From Spirochaetaceae bacterium (GTDB lineage Bacteria; Spirochaetota; Spirochaetia; Treponematales; Breznakiellaceae): a stretch of 9,131 nucleotides of DNA. Shown one piece after another: positions 7,588 to 9,131 of this stretch. The stretch is taken from positions 1-9,131 of the forward strand of contig JAIRPU010000006.1 of assembly GCA_031256815.1 (NCBI GenBank), written 5' to 3'. The notes below the pieces were generated by a model. The model made no database searches and had not been told where the DNA came from. It saw nothing but the letters and a program-made list of their open reading frames with translations. Each line of letters opens with the position of its first letter. Within the stretch, counting starts at the first letter, position 1. Both the position numbers and the translations under genes were made by a program.

Positions 7588-7980
7588 TTATTCTTTTACT
7601 TCAGATGAAGGTTCCGCATCGTTTGATACAGGCGGAATGGCATCCTGTGCCCCTGTAGATTTTGGTGCAAAATCTTCCAGACTGCTTGCCTCTTCTGTCT
7701 GCGGAAGAGACCGGCGTCCGGCTTCTTCAATGCCACGGCTGTCCACAGGACTGCGATTCAACATGGCCAAACTAAAACTAAGAATAAAAAACAATGCGCC
7801 AAGCACTGTAGAAGCCTTTGTAAGCACATTCCCTGACCTGGAACCAAAAGCTGTATTGCTTCCGCCGGCGAAGACTCCGCCAAGACTGTCGCCTTCTTCG
7901 TTTTGAATCAAAACAAGCAAAACCAACAAAATTGAGACTATGATAAAAAGCACCAGCAAAAATACACGTAACGCATCCAT
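7588..7980 (-). CDS. secG: Protein translocase subunit SecG with acidic C-terminal tail
   Basis: SecG is the small accessory subunit of the SecYEG channel. The 130-residue product has two membrane segments (about 4-25 and 56-74) joined by the characteristic loop LIQNEEGDSLGGVFAGGSNTAFG, then TKASTVLGALFFILSF. A soluble, Pro/Glu/Ser-rich tail of about 55 residues follows, longer than in the short SecG of enterobacteria. The start at 7980 is chosen because GGAG (7986-7989) is 5 nt upstream and the first membrane helix begins at once; a longer in-frame reading to 8007 passes through the -10 element. It is the first gene of the minus-strand operon, with its own promoter. Confidence 0.9.
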   Translation of the reverse strand: MDALRVFLLVLFIIVSILLVLLVLIQNEEGDSLGGVFAGGSNTAFGSRSGNVLTKASTVLGALFFILSFSLAMLNRSPVDSRGIEEAGRRSLPQTEEASSLEDFAPKSTGAQDAIPPVSNDAEPSSEVKE

Positions 7981-7989
7981 AATCACTCC

Positions 7990-8017
7990 ATTATATAATA
8001 CTAACAAACTTCGTCAA
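7990..8017 (-). promoter_or_regulatory. Sigma70-type promoter of the secG-ptsN-V-ATPase operon
   Basis: On the minus strand TTGACG (8012-8017) and a perfect TATAAT (7990-7995) are 16 bp apart. A start 7 nt beyond the -10 would fall near 7983, only about 3 nt before the secG ATG (7978-7980). The GGAG at 7986-7989 touches the -10 and would not be in that transcript. Either the message is nearly leaderless or an upstream promoter also contributes. Confidence 0.7.
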
Positions 8018-8122
8018 CCAAGTAAACTACCCTGCTGTTACTTAGCCCGTTGGATAAAATCTAACGCCCTCTGTTGGTAAAAAGTCAATTATCCTTAAAA
8101 ACCATTCACAGGAGAGCTTTGT

Positions 8123-8144
8123 TTTAATTATGGTTTAATTATGG
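8123..8144. repeat. Exact tandem 11-bp duplication
   Basis: TTTAATTATGG occurs twice back to back (8123-8133 and 8134-8144), just after the end of the beta-barrel gene. It is probably a small replication-slippage duplication. The 169-bp interval 8008-8176 that holds it contains no gene that I can support; its only strong signal is the secG promoter. Confidence 0.6.
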
Positions 8145-8176
8145 CGGCGCTGTCTATATAACAAAAATTGATATCG

Positions 8177-8929
8177 TCATTCGCTGTAGAATCTAAAGCC
8201 AATTGCCAAATTTGCGACAGGCCCGCTTTGAAATATCGAAAATTTGTACCCAATCGATTTAATAGAATTAATAGCGTCCTTATCTGATTCGGTATTAAAC
8301 CAGAATTCATAACTGATTTGCAGGCGGATATATACAAAATCGCCAACAAAAAAATCGCTGCCAATCCCTGCATTCAATGAAAATGCATCATGCAGATTAG
8401 AGGAGCTTAAGTCGTCTCTATCCGCTCTTACAGTCCGGCCGTCTCCTATTGCTTTTCCTGTTGTAAAAATTGAATAATCAAGCCCTGCAAAAGGGAAGAT
8501 TTTAATCATATCGTCGGCTATTAAGAACGGATACTTAACTTTAAGGCCTAAATTAAAGAAATTATATGTTGTTTCATAAGAATCAACGCTATAAACCATA
8601 TTAGCAACTTTTTTATCATATTCTGCAAATATAGATTTAAATCCAAAATTTAACTCCGCGTATTGAGCGTCAAAAAACGCAAAAATCCCCCACGGTAAGG
8701 TCTTTGTATCTTCCATTGCTTTGAATAACGATTTATCAGGTTCCGGAATGTCTGTCTCTATCGATGTAAAAATATAGCCAATATTACCGCCAACACCTGC
8801 CGAAAGGTCAAGCGCGTTTGCAGAAAAAACCGCCGAACCAAAAATAATAACAAAAATTAACTTTTTCTTTGTAAGCAGCCATTTAGAATTATCAAATATT
8901 CCCAATTTCTTAAAAAAAATTGCGCGCAT
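8177..8929 (-). CDS. Outer-membrane beta-barrel protein, putatively phase-variable
   Basis: The 250-residue precursor has a signal peptide whose hydrophobic core (LIFVIIFGSAVFSANA, about 24-39) is preceded by an unusually long 23-residue n-region; cleavage is predicted after Ala39. The mature part alternates polar and hydrophobic residues, with aromatic-rich strands such as AELNFGFKSIFAEY, YNFFNLGLKVKYPFL, IFPFAGLDYSIF and FVYIRLQISYEFWF. It ends in a strand reading VANLAIGFRFYSE, as in small outer-membrane barrels (about 8-10 strands). The ATG is fixed by AAGGAG (8938-8943) 8 nt upstream. The promoter contains a 13-G tract (8973-8985) that makes the spacer too long, predicting an OFF or low state in this sequence. 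I do not recognise a named family; an OmpW-like or general treponemal barrel is possible. Confidence 0.8.
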   Translation of the reverse strand: MRAIFFKKLGIFDNSKWLLTKKKLIFVIIFGSAVFSANALDLSAGVGGNIGYIFTSIETDIPEPDKSLFKAMEDTKTLPWGIFAFFDAQYAELNFGFKSIFAEYDKKVANMVYSVDSYETTYNFFNLGLKVKYPFLIADDMIKIFPFAGLDYSIFTTGKAIGDGRTVRADRDDLSSSNLHDAFSLNAGIGSDFFVGDFVYIRLQISYEFWFNTESDKDAINSIKSIGYKFSIFQSGPVANLAIGFRFYSE

Positions 8930-8956
8930 TTCAAAAACTCCTTGTAAATAAAACTT

Positions 8957-8990
8957 ATTTTACAGTTTAATGCCCCCCCCCCCCCGTCAA
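8957..8990 (-). promoter_or_regulatory. Poly-G-containing promoter of the beta-barrel gene
   Basis: Read on the minus strand, TTGACG (8985-8990) is followed by the rest of a G run and by TAAAAT (8957-8962). The spacer is 22 bp, made of 12 G plus 10 other bases. For a tract of n G the spacer is n+9, so n=7-9 gives 16-18 bp and n=8 gives the optimal 17. No alternative -10 at 16-18 bp is convincing. A transcript from TAAAAT would begin near 8950, with a leader of about 21 nt containing the AAGGAG site. Confidence 0.65.
8973..8985. repeat. Homopolymeric tract, 13 C on plus / 13 G on minus
   Basis: Thirteen consecutive C on the plus strand lie between the -35 and -10 of the beta-barrel gene and include the last base of the -35. 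Tracts of this length are prone to slipped-strand mispairing. The exact count is also error-prone in sequencing. Confidence 0.95.
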
Positions 8991-8995
8991 TAGTT

Positions 8996-9016
8996 TTTTG
9001 CCAAAAAAAGGCAAAA
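8996..9016. promoter_or_regulatory. Perfect 7-bp inverted repeat upstream of the poly-G promoter
   Basis: The arms TTTTGCC (8996-9002) and GGCAAAA (9010-9016) flank a 7-A spacer. The dyad begins 5 bp upstream of the -35, centred about 55 bp before the predicted start. That position suits an activator or other regulator site, or an A/T-rich UP-like element. It does not match the CRP consensus. As RNA it could form a short hairpin, but no gene ends nearby. Confidence 0.45.
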
Positions 9017-9109
9017 TTCTTAAAAAAAGCACTTGGCATTTGTTAAGTATTGCAGCTGCGGGACGATTTAATTCAATTATAGGCGTGTTTTTTTAGAAAG
9101 GATTTCTCT

Positions 9110-9131
9110 TTGGATTTTCGGGGGGGGGGGG
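9110..9131 (+). CDS. Possible start of a divergent gene running into a poly-G tract (3' partial)
   Basis: AAAGGA at 9097-9102 lies 7 nt before a TTG codon at 9110, which reads Leu/Met-Asp-Phe-Arg and then glycine codons into the G run. Only seven codons are in the window, so this is a weak call. If real, tract-length changes would shift the reading frame. No convincing plus-strand promoter is seen in the 202-bp region between this point and the beta-barrel gene. Confidence 0.2.
9120..9131. repeat. Homopolymeric G tract at the window edge (at least 12 G)
   Basis: The last 12 bases are all G, so the tract's true length is unknown. It is the second long G/C homopolymer within 150 bp and lies on the opposite strand from the beta-barrel promoter tract. 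Confidence 0.9.

Noticed and set aside
8048..8066. 7-bp stem-loop (CGTTGGA / TCTAACG) upstream of secG
   Set aside because: It is short, A/T-rich and includes a G-T pair. No T tract follows and no gene ends there on the plus strand.
8098..8136. AAACCAT / ATGGTTT arms as a terminator for the beta-barrel gene
   Set aside because: The 7-bp A/T-rich stem with a 25-nt loop is too weak, although five T follow on the minus strand.
9052..9059. GCAGCTGC palindrome in the region upstream of the beta-barrel gene
   Set aside because: It is only 8 bp, common by chance, and not positioned relative to a credible promoter.

Overview
The window most resembles a spirochaete of the Treponema type. The gene content suggests a diderm with lipoproteins: an OmpA-like lipoprotein, an outer-membrane beta-barrel, SecG and MreD, plus a V-type (not F-type) rotary ATPase. 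The homopolymeric G tracts next to a surface-protein gene recall the poly-G promoters of Treponema pallidum. The assignment is inferred from gene content; no rRNA or other phylogenetic marker is present. The window ends inside a run of G, so it may stop where an assembly broke.

Left part (1-3737, plus strand). A 5'-truncated surface protein combines InlB/Flg_new-type B-repeats with an ALK-like glycine-rich domain. It is followed by a 13-bp stem-loop and a near-consensus promoter (TTGACG, 17 bp, TATAAT). This promoter drives a compact three-gene operon: a lipoprotein with two OmpA-like domains, a stand-alone CheY-like receiver, and MreD. MreD is not accompanied here by its usual partners MreB/MreC/PBP2/RodA.

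Middle part (3738-8017, minus strand). The operon secG, PTS EIIA type-2 (PtsN-like), a short coiled-coil V-ATPase stalk protein, V-ATPase subunit C (AC39/d family) and V-ATPase subunit I has gaps of 47, 1 and 1 nt and a final ATGA overlap. Its likely promoter lies immediately before secG (TTGACG, 16 bp, TATAAT), so close to the start codon that the predicted leader is only about 3 nt. Catalytic subunits A/B, the rotor parts D/F, subunit E and proteolipid K are absent. The operon converges on mreD with the two TAG stop codons directly abutting (TAGCTA).

Right part (8018-9131). A minus-strand outer-membrane beta-barrel gene has a perfect Shine-Dalgarno sequence. Its promoter carries a 13-bp poly-G tract between a TTGACG -35 and a TAAAAT -10, making the spacer 22 bp; a tract of 8 G would give exactly 17 bp. 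This is a strong candidate for phase variation. A 7-bp inverted repeat sits just upstream of the -35. A second G tract (at least 12) closes the window on the opposite strand, possibly within the first codons of a divergent plus-strand gene. No tRNA, rRNA, CRISPR array or insertion sequence is visible, and no gene-free stretch exceeds about 200 bp.
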